Below are positions 10,611-23,659 of a stretch of 64,000 bases of DNA, in pieces. Where the stretch lies: positions 6,966,508-7,030,507 of the forward strand of contig JAZBQD010000009.1 of the NCBI GenBank assembly GCA_036583965.1, read 5' to 3'. Position numbers and translations under genes: made by a program. The notes under the pieces are model-generated. The model was given only the letters and a program-made list of their open reading frames with translations. It was not told the DNA's origin and did no database searches. Position 1 is the stretch's first letter, and the number at the start of each line of letters is the position of its first letter. Origin of the DNA: Prunella strophiata (lineage: Eukaryota; Chordata; Aves; Passeriformes; Prunellidae).

Positions 10611-11284
10611 CTTCCATAACAGATTTCATGGGAACATGGAGCCTAAAGGAGCTAGCAGAGGACAGCCTTCAGGGAGCTGCCCTGGGCCAGGCACAGAGCC
10701 CTCAGAGCTGTGCCAGCAGCGTGGGACAGCGCAGCTCCCCGTGTCCTGTGCAGTGTGCCAGGGGCTGCTCGTGACTCACTTTGTGACCACTGGCAGCCCC
10801 AGGTTCCTCTGGGTTTTTCTGGCAGCACCCTAGAAGTTCCTGGGCTCCCCTGGATCCCATTTCCAGTTTCATTATCCCTCCTGTCCTGACCTGATGTGCC
10901 GCCACATCTGCAAATCTCATCCTTCTTTGTGTTCCCTGCTTTTGGTCCTGTGTGCAAACCCTGAGGAGCACTGGAGATGTTGGAGGGCACAGCCACAGTC
11001 AGCAAATGGATCATTTATTGTTTGTTCAGATGAATGTGGGGGTGGATTCAGTCCTGTCAGCAAGCTCAGGGGTGTGGGGCTGACCAGGGCAGGGGTTCAG
11101 GCTCTTTTCATTTCCCCCAAGCCCTGCTGCAGGAGCCTGAGCTCTGCTGGCCGTGCCCTGGGCACATCAATCAATTCTCCCTCTGCCAGGGAGTGACACA
11201 GACACCCAGTGGTGTTGGTTTGCTTACAATGGCTCGTTGGTGCTTTTCCCTGGTACCACAACACATCTTCATCAGATGGTGAGT

Positions 11285-11450
11285 GGGCTTAATTAGCCCA
11301 AGTATAGGTTTTATTTTTGATTTCTATGACTACTTAATCTAATGGCAACACATTATCTGCTCTGAGGTCTGCAGTTTTCCATTGGTAATTATTGCTGCTC
11401 TTAATTGATGGTGCATCAGGGGCTGTGGCTGCAATATGGGAGTTGGAACG
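11285..11450. promoter_or_regulatory. AT-rich island, possible conserved element
   Basis: This island contains CTTAATTAGCCC, ACTTAATCTAATGG, GGTAATTATTGC and CTTAATTGATGG, a dense set of homeodomain-like cores within about 165 bp. Conservation and activity are unknown. Confidence 0.22.
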
Positions 11451-13621
11451 AGTCAATTTCCTTGAGCACAGATCCCAAAGTGTTCCTGTGAAGGTCCCTG
11501 AGCCTTGGTGTGCTTCAGCCCAGGTTTGAGTTGCTGGCTACCTGGCTTTAGTCAGAGGAAGGAGGAAATTCCTTGGAATGATGAAATCTTTGGTGTCTGT
11601 CACACCAGAGCTGTGTATTGTGAAGTTTGTGCCATTTGTGGTGGAGTTGAGGGAATTAAAATGCCTGGATACCATAGCTGGAAGCTGTTCAGGTAATGGA
11701 AGCAAAACAGCTTATAAATTTCCAAAACGAGGCCTGGCATTTATGACTAAAACCTCGCATTTCAGGACATGCAGATGGTGAGGCAGGAACAGCTTGGAGG
11801 GATGGGCTAATACAGAATTATTAATTGTAGTGGCTCTGGCATCTTCTCCCCAAGAAGGTGCCTGCCTGATAGGTGCTGGTTTGCTGTGGGCACTGGGAAG
11901 GGTTGGGTGGCCCAGGGAGCCTCAGTCTCTGCTGGGGAGCCACACTGGCTGCTCCATGGGGTTTCAGGGATGGAGCTTGCTGGGTTCTGTGCTTGGAGGG
12001 AGGGACCCGACTGTGCTGCCCCGTGGGGCAGTTCCCACTGAGCAGCCAATGTGCCATGGGGAGGGGTGCAATACAGATATTTGTGGGTGCATTTTGCAAG
12101 TCCCAACGTCTTCCCGAGGCTTTTGGGTGTTGCCTTTTCCAGCTTCTGCCAGCAGAGGGAATGCACACAAACGTGCCAATTTTATTTTCTCCTGCTCAGA
12201 GGTCCCTGCTCAGCTGGGAGCATCAGGCACAGAGCCCTGGTGCTGTCCCTTGTCCCAGGCTGTGCCATCCTGTGCCCAAGACCCTGGCAAGGGCCTCCCT
12301 GTGTGCATGGGGAGGCTGCTCAACACAACATTTTCAGAGATTCCCTGGCTTCTGCCCTGCTTTGGTGACAGCCTCAGCCTCTTCCCCAGCCTCTCCCTCA
12401 CAGGGTGACCGATCAGATAATGTTCTCTAAGCAAATGCACAAATAACACGAATTGGGGTTGGCACCGAGCAGTGAGGTGTAAAAAAAGCAATTTGAGGTG
12501 TTCTAAGAAAATGCCAGAGCCTCTGTGTTGTGATTGCCTGTGGGAAAGCCGTGCCCAGGGTGCAGAGCTGCAGGGACACCAGGGAGGGCAGGGGGGCTGG
12601 CTGCTGGGGAAGCAGCTTGGGGACAGCATGCAGATTCCCCCTGTGATCCCATCCTTTAATCTGCCTTGGCTGTGGCAATTTGCTGCACGCTGGGAAGTGC
12701 TGAGGGCAGGGAGAGCCCTTGGTGCAGCCCCAGAGTGAAGGGAAAGCTGCTCCACACAGGGTCCAGTGGCTGGGCCAGGTGAGAGCTGGGCTTCTGCCTC
12801 AGCACAGGGTGAACACAAAGTTCAGTATCATTCTGGTTTTCAGTCACAGATGTGACTGGGAATGGATTCCCCTGAGCGTGGCAGTGGATGTGGGCACAGC
12901 TTTGAGGCTGGGACGTGTCCCTCAGCTGTGCCCACTCTGGCCAGGTCCCCCTTCAGCCTCTGCTCCCGGGGGTGCTGCTGCCCTGGCTCTGTCTGGAGGA
13001 AGGCAGACGATATCCGAGATGGCAGCCTTGCATTTCTGCTCCATTTCCCTCCAGCCTCTCCTGCTGTAACATTCATTAGCTGCAGAGAGGCCAGGCTGAA
13101 GCACTGATCAGAGGCTGTGTGCAACCTCTGAGTAACCCCTGTGCTGCAGCCCCTGCTCTGCACCCTGCCAGCTCCTCGGGAGGAGGGAGCCCTCACCTCC
13201 CACCCCAGAACACCAGCGTGCCTCCTTAGTGTGGCACAACCAACATCTGCCTGCTGTGGGCTGTCTGTTTACAGGGGGGAAACTTCTGAGGGAAGCTCTG
13301 TGCTGCTGGAAATGAAAGCAGGGTTATGAGAGAGCTGGGAATTCCTAGTTGGAATTGCTCCTCTCGTTTGGAAACCACACATCTTTCAAGTTGAACAGAT
13401 CAGCTGCTCGCAGCCTTCCAGGTGTCAGGGCCACTGGAATGGCCATCAGTGTGTGTGGATGTGCTGTGTGGGGAGCACTGGATGTTCTGGGACAGCCTGC
13501 CTGCTCCTCAGAGCCACCACAGATCCACGAGGGTGGCACAGCTCTGGGGGTGAGGAGAGGAGATCCTGATTGTAAGAACCCTGCTCTTGGTGACTGGTTT
13601 GACTGGCTGGTGCAGCTGCTG

Positions 13622-13669
13622 CCTGACCCTGACCCTGACCCTGACCCTGACCCTGACCCTGACCCTGAC
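13622..13669 (+). repeat. (CCTGAC)8, telomere-variant-like hexamer
   Basis: Eight perfect copies. The other strand reads (TCAGGG)n, one base different from the vertebrate telomere repeat TTAGGG and known as a telomere-variant repeat in other vertebrates. It creates a (Asp-Pro)8 or Leu-Thr stretch in open frames, which should not be read as protein evidence. Confidence 0.96.
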
Positions 13670-14499
13670 CCTCCCCTGCTGGGAGGCTTTGGTGTTCAGA
13701 TGCTGCAGGTTGTCCTGTGTGAAGCCAGAGGTGCTGCTGGGGGTTCAGGTGAGCTGCTGCTCCTCCATCCCTTCCTGAGCCTGCCTTGAGTGTCCCTTCT
13801 GCTGTGTGAGCACACTGCCAGGGCAGCAGCTGAACTACTCCTGCAGATAAGGATGTGAGGGACTTATCTGGAAGCCTGCAGATACTGTTGTGAGGAGGAA
13901 GGTCACTGAAGAGAGGGAGGTGGAGGAGATGGAGATTAGGTGATTTGGAGATGGCTTGAGGGATTTAGTGGAGAGGCAGAGCTCCTGTGGAGCATGAATG
14001 GGCAGCAGCACCTCTGATGGATTACAGGGAGCCTCGTTCAGAGGTGCTCTGTGCTGCAGCAGGGGAGGACAGAAAGGGAAATCCTGCATGGAGAGGAGGC
14101 TGTGGAGCTCCAGAGTGACACGCCTTGTTCTGTTCTGCCCCTCCAGGCAGGCAGGACCACAGCAGGGTGTTACTGCATGGCTCAGTGGATCCCCGGGGCA
14201 GAAAAGTGGCCAGGGCAGGGAATAAAAGGCCTTTTCTGAGGCTAAGACCTCGTGGTGGGGCTGTTCCCATGGCAGGGTCCGTGCAGGGAAATCCCTGCCT
14301 GTCCTGCAGAGCTCCTGCCCCGTGTCCATCTCGTGGGAGCTCATCCCAGCTCCGGGGAGAGCAGGCAGCTCCTGACCTCCTCTTGCTCGCCTACATTTGG
14401 GGTTTGCCCCTTTCTATCCTATTTCAAACCCTGTTCTCCTGAGCAAGGGCAGGGTTTACAGCCTTGTCCCTTCGGGTAAAGCCTGTCTTACATTGGACC

Positions 14500-15150
14500 A
14501 GGGCTTTTCCCTTGGCTGTCGCAGGAAATCCGCGGCCGCTGATCCCGCAGCCGCTGTCAGGGATGTGAACCCCGGCCCCGGCAGCCAGATCCTATCTCTG
14601 CAGCTGGCCCTGATCCCTGCATCGCAGCCGGGGAACTACACCAGCCTTTATCCCCTATTGTCACGGACAAAGCACAGGGATTTGTGTCCCAGGCTTAAGC
14701 TTTCGCAAATCTCCGAGTATATTCCCCAGACGATTTCCTGCCTGCTTCCTGAGTGCCTTTTTCTCCCCGTCGCCTTTGTTTCCGATCGCTGCCGCAGTTT
14801 GCCATAGGTGTTCAGTAAATATCGCCGTTATTTACTGGAAATTGACAATTCTGTTTCTGCGTGGAGCGAGCGCTTCCCGGGGATGCTGCGGCTGTCGGGC
14901 CGGCCCCGCGGAGCCCAGCCCGGCTGCTGCTCCCATCCCTGCGCCCGACGTACAGGAGGTGCCTGCAGCCTGGAGAGCGTGTTAACATTTAAATCAGCGC
15001 CACGGCCTGGGAATAGCAGCGGCTTAAAAGGACCTCTCCTGAAAAGAGCACAGCGGGGACTTGGCTGAAGAGTTCTCTCAGCCCTTCAAGCACGCACGGC
15101 TGCACGGATTTCATCAGCGCCAGCGTCACGCTGGTCCATTAGGGCTTGAT
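14500..15150. promoter_or_regulatory. Small CpG-rich cluster
   Basis: CpG dinucleotides become frequent here relative to the flanks, including GCGGCCGC at 14532-14539 and a denser core around 14865-14955 (GGGCCGGCCCCGCGG). The cluster is short and interrupted by AT-rich sequence near 14815-14855. It could be a distal regulatory element or the promoter of an unannotated non-coding RNA. No convincing coding exon starts here. Confidence 0.3.
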
Positions 15151-16494
15151 TGAGCGGCTCTCGGGGTGGGGAGGGAGGGAGGCAAGGGCAGGAGCTGCCC
15201 CTTCCCCGGCCTGGCTGCTGAGACCTGCTGGCCCCTTCCCCTCCTGTTCGGGGTCCATCCTGAGCGCTTCCAGCAGGGCTGGTGCCGCTCTCACAGTCAC
15301 TTCTGTCACAGAACTTGAGGTCAAATTAATAAATGTGTAATTATCTGCCCCGTGCATGAGGCTTCATCCCGGCCTGTCTAAGTCCAAGCTGCTCTTCAGC
15401 ATGAAATACGAGGTTTAAAATGCTCCTCAGGATCATTTCACTGTGTTTCAAGGAGCCTGGGTGCTCTGGTAGCTGCATGATCATGGAGCCCCTCTGGAGT
15501 CCTGCTCAGCTCCTGTCCTTATTTTCCCTGGCAACAACTTCAGCAACTTCGTTACTGTGCTGGAGAAGTTTTTCCTTTTATCTGCTTGGACATTCTTCCT
15601 GTCTGCTTTTATTGAAAGCCCCAGTTCTTGTGTGTTATGAGACAGCCCAGAAGTCCCACTGTACCCCTTACAGACCATCCATTGCCTTTTTATTGCCTCC
15701 TCTTAGCAGCTGCCATTCCAAAGGCAGAGTCTCATTTTTTAGGATCTGTCAGGCTCCCGGACACCTCTGAGACAAGGGCACCTCCTCCAGATGAGCCCTG
15801 GCACTCTGGGCTGTGCTGTGGTGGGCAGAGGGCTGGGTGAGGCCCTGGGGGCTGTGGCTGCAGGATCTGCCCCAGCAGCAGTGCCAGCAGCTGCAGGAGC
15901 CTCCCTGCCCTTCACGGCGGAGCAGGAGCTTTCAGCGAGCTGTCTGTAATGTTGGCAGCCCCGTTAGCTGAGCTGACAGGATTAATTTAAAATCCCATAT
16001 GGTGCAAGGCTTGGCTTTTCCCTCCCAGACTGCTCCCTGGGAGGATTGGGAGCTGCATTTGGTGTCCTGCTGCCACCTCACCCCCATCCCTGCTGACCCC
16101 CGGGGCAGCTGCTGCCCTGCCCAGGCGCTGGTGCCACTCTCGCCTCTCCCAGGGCAGTAAAGCTCATCAAAGCCTGAAACTGGATGCTCGGAGCCATATG
16201 GACTTTCAAGGTCCTCTGTGGAGCACTGGGAGTGATTTAGGGAGTTTGGGGGAAGGGGGAAGTGCCCACCTTTGACCCTAGATCTGACACAGCAGCTGAA
16301 GAAATAAATAATGCAGTTGCTGGGTAAAACATGCAGGGGAATGGTCCCTCCTGAGCGGGGCAGGGTGTCCTGGCTGTGCCCTGTGCTCCCAGCAGGGCAC
16401 TGGGAGCTGGAGTGTCTGGGGTAGGAAAACCAGAGTGGCAGCACAGGAACAGCTTTGGCTACCACAGGACAGCCAAAACACAGGAGCTACTCAT

Positions 16495-16995
16495 GAGTTT
16501 GGTTTGATTTAATATAACTTCAGGCAGGTGAATTATTCTTTCTGCACTTGTTACTTCTGCAGCTCCCAGCACTGAGGTTTTGTTGGTTAATGTTTATAAA
16601 GCCTTTTGAAATGTGGCTGCTGGCATGTGGGTCCAACAAAGGGAAGCAATTGTGAACAATGAAAGAATATTTTCCAAAATACAGTGTAGTAAAAGCAGCT
16701 GAGATAAGGTCTGCTCTCATTAATTTAAAAAATGATATTTTTCCTTCTTCTTTCAATAAAAACTGTCTGCATGATAAACTGACATCTTTAACAATTGTTT
16801 AAGCTGCACAGGTTTAAATATATACTTCCTGCATAGGCTGCTGATGAGTCACTAGTCAAAATTATTTATCAGAAGCGATGGCTCTGTGCTAGACAGCGTT
16901 AGACAGAGCTCTTTGTTCTCTGGCCAGAGCTACGTGGTTACTGAGAGCTATTACCAGGGCCTACAGCTCTGCCCGTGATTAAATGCTTCTGAGAC
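16495..16995. promoter_or_regulatory. AT-rich island with SOX palindrome and AP-1 site
   Basis: About 500 bp of AT-rich sequence. It contains AACAATTGTT at 16790-16799, a palindrome made of two inverted ACAAT SOX-type half sites, and TGAGTCA at 16845-16851, a perfect AP-1 core. GTTTAAATATATAC and ATTATTTATCAG lie close by. The clustering of distinct motifs within 60 bp makes this one of the better enhancer candidates in the flank, without proof of conservation. Confidence 0.33.
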
Positions 16996-18594
16996 AACTT
17001 CAACATCTTGGGGAAGCTGGAGCAGTTTTGGGAAAGGGCAGGTAGGGTGCTGAGGATGCAGTATTTTCCACAGTGTGAGGGTAGAGGCGAGGCTGGAGCC
17101 AGGGAATGCTCTTAGAAATGCATTTGGGCATCTGGGCTGCTCTGAGCTCCGCTGTCAATTTCTGAACACTTACGCTCCCATTTCTTTTGATTGCAAACAC
17201 ACAAACACTCTCCAGGCAGAGTGAGAGAAAACTCACCATGCAGAGAAAAGAGCAGAGAGGCTACAGCGAGGGCTGAGGGTGGGAAAAGGGATTTAATGAA
17301 TGTCTATGGACACACACAACAAGCTTTCATTAGTGTGTCATGGGATGGGATGTAGCAAGTACAAGCATTTTAAGGAAGGTGGTTTGCCAGGTACCCCCCA
17401 AAAGCCAGCTCTGAGGGATTGCTGTGTTCATTTAGAGGCTGTTGGAGCTGTGATTTATCTTCACCAGGGCTGATATTTGTAATTACTGTGAGTCTGGAGG
17501 GTGTTTGGCCTCACAACTGCCAACAGGCTCTGCACAGGGAAGGGCACTGGGGGCACCAGGGCTGCCCTGGCAATGGGATGGGAGCACACAGAGGGTGGAA
17601 ATCACTGCTGACGGGGCTGGGCTGAGCCCAGAGAGGAGCCCTGGTGCTCTGGGGATGCCGAGGCCAGCACAGCAGGTTTGGGGGTGCTGAGCCTGCCCTG
17701 CTGGCCCCTGGCCAGGTCCATCCCTCTGACACTCTGCTGCCTCTTGTCTCTGGGATCTGGTGCCAGGGAGCTCCGTAACAACCCCGTGCCCTTGGCTGCT
17801 GGAGGACGGGGGCTCTTTCTTCTGGTGTTGGCAGGGCTGGTCTCCCACACAAAACACCTTTATTTCCTTTTAATCAAATTGTCACCAGGAGACACGTCTG
17901 TTCCCACTCGCCTGGCTGCTTTCATCAGGGTGAGGACGGGGTGGATGCAAAACACCTCAGCCAGGCAGGGCAGGGGGTATCAAAGCAGAGCCTGAAGAGG
18001 TGGGATGCCGGCGTTTGCATACGCGATTGCCAGCTGCAATGCAAACGGCAGAGATGTGAAAATCAGTGTGAAGGGTGAGCATGAAAAGCAGGGGCAGGCT
18101 GGGGAGGGGGGAGCCAGGGCAGGTGGGGAGAGAAGCAGCGAGATATGAAAGAGAAGGAAAACGAACACACAGAATATTTTAACTAACAGAAAAGTTTCTT
18201 GTACGGCAGACAGATGATGAAAGGGAGACAGTGAGGAATTATTAGGACAGAAGATAAGGAAACAGCAGAGATAGGAAATAATTATTTTGTATCTGTCTTT
18301 ATAAATGAAAATGAAGGGCATTAACTTAAATAGGATTTAGATTTTCAGGGACAGAAGGGGATGAATTAGGAAGTGTTCAGATAGCAGCAGAAACGATTAT
18401 TAAAGGTTGGGGGCTCTTGAAACAGACGCTGTGGCTGGGCCTGTGCAGAGGCAGGGAGGGGACACCTTGGGGTGCCCAAATCCCATGTGTGACTGAGGGG
18501 TGCTCAGTCCTGCTGGGGCTGGCCAGCCCCACACTCACCCCAAGCTGAATGGCTCCAAAAACCTGCACGGGGCTGTTTTCTCTCTCAAAACCCT

Positions 18595-18860
18595 CCTGGC
18601 TTGTGGCACACGGTTCCCCATTAAAGATGCTTCTGTTTAGGATAATGATAATTAGGAACACTTTCTAATATTGCTGTGGGGGGTAAAAATAGAAATCCAC
18701 CCCCAGTAAGAACTTCCTTAAGGCGTGTTTTCTTCCTCCTTACATACAAGTAGAATGAATTCAGCAAGTCAAGCATTTTTATTACATTCTAAAGCCAAAC
18801 AGCCCTCGGCCCTGTTACATTTTCATGCACTTAAAGAGCACTTGCAAAATTCTTTTCATT
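18595..18860. promoter_or_regulatory. AT-rich island, possible conserved element
   Basis: AT-rich, with GGATAATGATAATTAGG near 18640-18656 and a long low-GC stretch to about 18860. It has no repeat structure and no coding signal. Confidence 0.2.
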
Positions 18861-19814
18861 TGCACTTAGTTTAATTTCAGATGATGTTTTCATCACTGTG
18901 CCCTCACTTTGCACACACAGCCTCCTACCTGTGGTTATCCAGGAGAATAGAACCTCATCTGCATAACCAGAAATGTTTATTTCCCTGGTTTGATGTACAA
19001 ATGGGCAGGTTGGAGCGAGCTGCTGATGGCAGATGTGGAGGTTTGGGGGAGTGATTAATTTGAAATTATATGTCAAGATTTCCAAACAGACCAGTGACAT
19101 CGAGTTTAATGTCAGAAATTGAGCTATTTGAGCACAGCCTGACCTTCGGGGCTGCATGTTAATGACATTCCAGAAATACTCTTGGAAGTGCTGCGGTTTA
19201 GGTGCTGAACCTCATGAGCCACTTGGGAAAATCCCTTCTTCACCTCTGGCAACCTGATACAAACTTTGAACTTTTGCCCTGATAAACAACATCTAACAGG
19301 CTTTAAATAAACCAAATAACAGTAATTTCTCTTAACCTCAGACTCTTAATAACACTTCTCTCTTGTATCACTCTGATACAGTGAACTTTGCTGGTAATGG
19401 GTTTGGCTTTGGTGCTGATGAGCTGACTCCTCTCAGCTCATCCCTGTGGTTTCCACAGGGTCCTGCTGGTGGATCTGCCCACCTTGTCCCCTCGAGAGGA
19501 GCTGGAGGATGGATTTGGGGGTGGACACTGGGCTGGCAGCATCGCATAACCCACTGCCAGCTCGCTCTGCTCCAGCTGGAGAACTGAGGGGGGTGGGGAT
19601 GCTCCCACGGGAGCCCCCGAGCCCATTGTACCCAGCTGGGAGCGAGGGCAGATCTCCCCATCACCCTCCTGCTGAATCCTGCATGGAGGAGCTGGAGGAG
19701 CTCTGTGTCTGCTGCCTGGGAGAGGAGCAGGATCAGCCTTGTGAGTGGGCGAGTCACTTATTTATAACTCTCCCACTGAGAGCGAGTTTGTTTAATTTCT
19801 GGAGCAGCACAGCG

Positions 19815-19945
19815 CCGGCGAGTGTGGCTGTATAAATTTGCTAACAATAGTGTCTGAGCCTATATATAAACCTGAAGACACTGCAGTCCGCTGTGCATTC
19901 CAATTAGCAGGAAGATGCATGATCTATGGCATGCCAGAGGTGAGC
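19815..19945. promoter_or_regulatory. AT-rich island, possible conserved element
   Basis: This compact block includes TATAAATTTGCTAACAATAG and TATATATAAACC, then TTCCAATTAGCAGG. The TATA-like string has no CpG or initiator context and no exon after it, so I do not call a promoter. Confidence 0.2.
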
Positions 19946-22343
19946 TGGGACCTTACCTTGATGCTGCTCTTATCAGTCCCAAACTCCCAGGGAGCAGTCG
20001 CTGCCTGCCTCCTTTACAGAGCTGTACAGAGCGTTTGGCAGCACCTGGTTTGTCTTCTGCTCTTGGGATTTTGGGTTCCTGATGTGTTCAGACCCACACA
20101 CGTGGGCCCCTGGGGCTTTGGCCACTGGCCTTGTGCCCCATTTTCTTCCACACCTCGTGGCTAATTGCTACAACTGTGGGATGTCTGTGGCTGGGCAGAC
20201 CCTCGGTGGGGCTGGTGCCTCGTGGTCCCCAGAGGAGGTGGCAGGGGAGAGGAGGGATGCAGGGAGCAGCAGATGACATTGCAGTGGGAAGGGCAGCACA
20301 TCAGCCAGCAAACAGCTCCGGGCTCTGCAACTAGACGTCACTGGAAAGAGGGGCTCTACGAGATGTCCATTACACTGTTAATTGTTAATTGATAAAATCT
20401 GACACAGAGTAAAGGCCAGAATCTGCATGAGTGAAGCTGAGCTTGTCCTGTAAATTACCCACGCACAGCTCTAGTTTCTGCCTTGGCTATTCTGTCAGCA
20501 AGAATAGGCCTATTCACCTGGCAAAGTGGAAAACCATGATTGAAATGAGATTTACAGCACAGTTGTGGGAAATAATCAAAATGAGAGGCCGCCTTTTCAA
20601 GCCACCCACTGCCAGCAGAGAGGCAGCCAAGGGGCTGCTGTGTGCAGGGCATCTGGGGACACCAGTGCTGCTGCCCTGGGGCAGGGGGAGGGCTGGGAGG
20701 TCAGGGGAAGGCAGGAATTGGGTGGTGGGGGCTCCCCTGGGGCAGTTCAGGGTGGATTGGCACCCACCAAGCTGCATCTGTAACGTACCTGCAATTGCAA
20801 TATTGCTCATTATGGCCTGATAAAAATGAACCCATCAAAAGGCACTTGAGCAAAGGGAGGTTCCCTCTGGGACAGGGCCATGTGTCTGCTTGCTCTTTGT
20901 GTGGGAGCTGGCTTGAAAGCCAGTGTGAGCTCTGGTGAAGCTGTGTGAAGGTTCAGAGGAGCAGAGTGGCCTGCTGGGCGGTGTAAGGACGATTTATGCC
21001 CTGAGTGAGCTCACCGGGCACGGGCTCAGCCCTGCTCAGAGCAGCTGTTTGACATGCAGCAGCCAGAGCACATTCTGCACCGTCCTAATGGAGCCAAGTA
21101 AATCCCATCAGCTCCAGAGGGCTGCAGACTGGACCTGGGGAGGGGCTGCTCCAGCCTCCCGAGAAACCCAGTTACAATATCACCACTTCATGTCATGCAA
21201 GAGAAAAGGTGCAATTTAAAATCCCATCCTTCAGGTGCAGCGAGCAGCCTTTGGTTGTCAAAACTGCATTTCTTTAAGGCAGTGGCCCAGAATAAACTGG
21301 TAATGAAGAGTCATTTGACAGCAGGCAAGCTGGAAACATGTCTATGAAAATAATACAAGAGTTTCTAGTTTATCGTGCATTTAGGTGACTTATTTTTTCC
21401 CTGTGCAGCTCCTCACCACCACAGGCAGTTCAGCAGAGCTGTGCCTTGGGGAAGGAGGTGCCTGAGCAAGCTGCAGGTGTGTGTGGAAGGAATGTGCCTA
21501 GCAGGCTGAGCACTGCCAGGCTTGTTCAGCTCCTCCTGGGCAAAACCAACCCCTCAGTCAGTTCTGCTTCAGGGGCAGAGCTTGGGAAGGAGCTTCTGGG
21601 TACCCAGCTGTGCTGCATTCCAGCTGCTGCAGCACTGACTCCTGCTCCCTTAGGCCACGGCATCTCCCACGCCCAGCCAGTGTCCACAGTCAGAAATCAC
21701 ATCTCCCACACAGGACAGAGAATAGATGCCCATTCCTTGATGTTCACATCATCCCCTTGCAGGCTGGAAGCTGTGGCTGACAAGACCTATTATTTTTCCA
21801 GTTATCCAAACTGTCTGCATCGTAACAGCTTCCTACTTCAGTCGAGACAGTCTGAAAAGTTTAATATCATTTCAAATCAGAGTGCCAATAAAACTTGACA
21901 TTATTAATATGATGTCAAGGGGTTTTCCAACTGCTTAGGGAAAAACAACGTGTCCCATTAAACAAAGCTCCCTGCATTGTGAAATATTAAGTGACTTTTC
22001 AACGAGTGCCAGCTGGAGCTATTAGTTTTCCTTTGGTGCTGCTGATGTGGAGAGGAGGTCTGGCTGAGAACCTTTTATGAAGACATTAGCTGGATCCATG
22101 GAGTCGGGAAGGCTTTTGCTTTCCGAGGGACCGGCTCGCTCTGGGCCGCGTCTGCCAGGATGAATTATTAAAGCACTAAATTTGTTTGGAGGGATGTGCC
22201 TCCCCCGTTGATGCACTGGTTACACTGGGGAGTCTGCAGCCTCTCCTGGGACCTGGAGCCAAGATTTCCATAAATGAGCCCAGCCCCTAATCTTCTCCCA
22301 GCTCTCCCCACGGGAGCTGGGGAGCAGGGAGTGCAGCTGGTGC

Positions 22344-22545
22344 TGTCATGGAGGGCCTTGGCTTGGAAGGGACTTTGGAGATCGTTTGGTTCTGCCCCCT
22401 GATATGGACAGGGACACCTTCCACTATCCCAGGCTGCTCCAAGCCCTGTCCAGCCTGGCCTTGAACATTTCCAGGGATGGGGCAGCCACAGATTCCGTGG
22501 GCACCTGTGCCAGGGTCTGAGCCCCCTCAGCACAGAACATCCCTC
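22344..22545 (-). mobile_element. CR1 LINE 3' fragment (5'-truncated)
   Basis: The top strand carries the reverse complement of a CR1 3' end: TTGGCTTGGAAGGGACTTTG, then GGACAGGGACACCTTCCACT, GCTGCTCCAAGCCC, CCTGGCCTTGAACA and TTCCAGGGATGGGGCAGCCA. It is diverged and non-coding. The sense strand is minus, so the element's 3' end is at the low coordinate. Confidence 0.9.
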
Positions 22546-23659
22546 GCTCTGCCTTGGGGCTGGATGGGGTTGATTGTGCTGGGGGTCCCTGCCAGGCTCA
22601 GCCCTGGCTTGGCTCGGTGCTTGTTTTCCAGGCAGGGCTTCCAGGGTATCCTGCTGCTGCTTTCCAGGCTGGCTGCTTTTCCTGGTGGGTGCTCAGGCAG
22701 CTCACAGCTGGTGGGAGGCCTGATGTTCCTGCAATCCTTCCTTTGCCTCCCAGTCATTGTGAAACAAAATCGCTTCATCTCTTTGTCCAGACTAAACATG
22801 TTCTGCACAAAAAAAGTTGAAACAGATTTTTTTTAGCAAGCCTTTGGTACCACGCCCGGGACCAAGCAGGGATTTGTGTGCTCCAGGCTTTGTGCAGCAC
22901 ATGAAAGCCTCAGCTACACACGGTGTTTATCCTGGGCACGTGTTGGTGCATGTTCCCCACACACCCCTGAATGCTGGGCTTGGCTCTGCCTCCACCTCTG
23001 GTGTCCCCACTGGTACAATAAGGAGGGCTTTGATGCCTCACAGGGGAAGTGCAAGTATTTAATTTAACTTTTATGAACTTCTTTGACAATGTAAGAGCAC
23101 TGCATATAAAGCTGTGTTCCAGGGAAGTCGAGGCAGTGATGTCCCACTTTTATCTCTGAGAGAGATTCCACATCTGAGCTCAAACCCTCCAACCCCCAGG
23201 GCTTCCAGCCAGCCGTGCTTGTGCCTTCAGGCCATAACTATTTTTGACACTTTTAGCCAATAAAATCGTAACCCCCTGCTCCCATTCTAATGCAGCAGGA
23301 CCAACAGCTTTGCTACCTGAGCCATTAAAGCTGCCAGGAGCCAGGCCAGGGCTGGAAAGGAGCCTGCAGTGAGCTCCCTTCCCACGGGAGCCACCATCCC
23401 CAGGGTACCCCTGTGCCTGGAGCTGGAACCCAGAGCAGCCCAGCCACTGCCCTGGAGCTGTCCCTCTGGAGTGCTCTGCCTGGCCCTGGGGGCTCTGTGC
23501 CCCAGCCAGGGCAGGAGCAGCAGCTCCAGAGCTGGGTGCTGCTTCAGCTCCCCGTAAGCTCAGCTCCTGGAAGGACAGCAGGCAGTTTTTATACAGCCTT
23601 CAAGGGGGAGGAAGCTTCTTGCTGCCTTTTTCCTGCTGCACAACCTTCCTTCACCTTCC

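Larger units (their letters stand above)
6941..13621. other. Gene-free flank, GC-moderate unique DNA
   Basis: No gene, RNA gene or transposon is recognised across 6.7 kb. Open frames up to about 220 codons occur on both strands in overlapping registers without domain signatures. AT-rich islands at about 10420-10610 and 11285-11450 are listed separately. The rest is unremarkable C/T- and G-rich unique sequence. Confidence 0.5.
13670..22343. other. Gene-free flank between the (CCTGAC)n tract and a CR1
   Basis: No coding region or RNA gene is recognised. AT-rich islands and one CpG cluster inside it are listed separately. Weaker AT-rich stretches at about 18120-18340, 19035-19130, 20345-20600, 21240-21400 and 21885-22020 have TAAT cores but nothing more specific. 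Other stretches are ordinary GC-moderate DNA. Confidence 0.5.

Noticed and set aside
13349..13789. 146-codon frame with an Asp-Pro repeat
   Set aside because: The only distinctive part is the (CCTGAC)8 microsatellite; the rest has no recognisable similarity.
19858..19870. TATATATAAA as a TATA-box promoter
   Set aside because: No supported exon, CpG island or initiator downstream; such strings are frequent in AT-rich islands.
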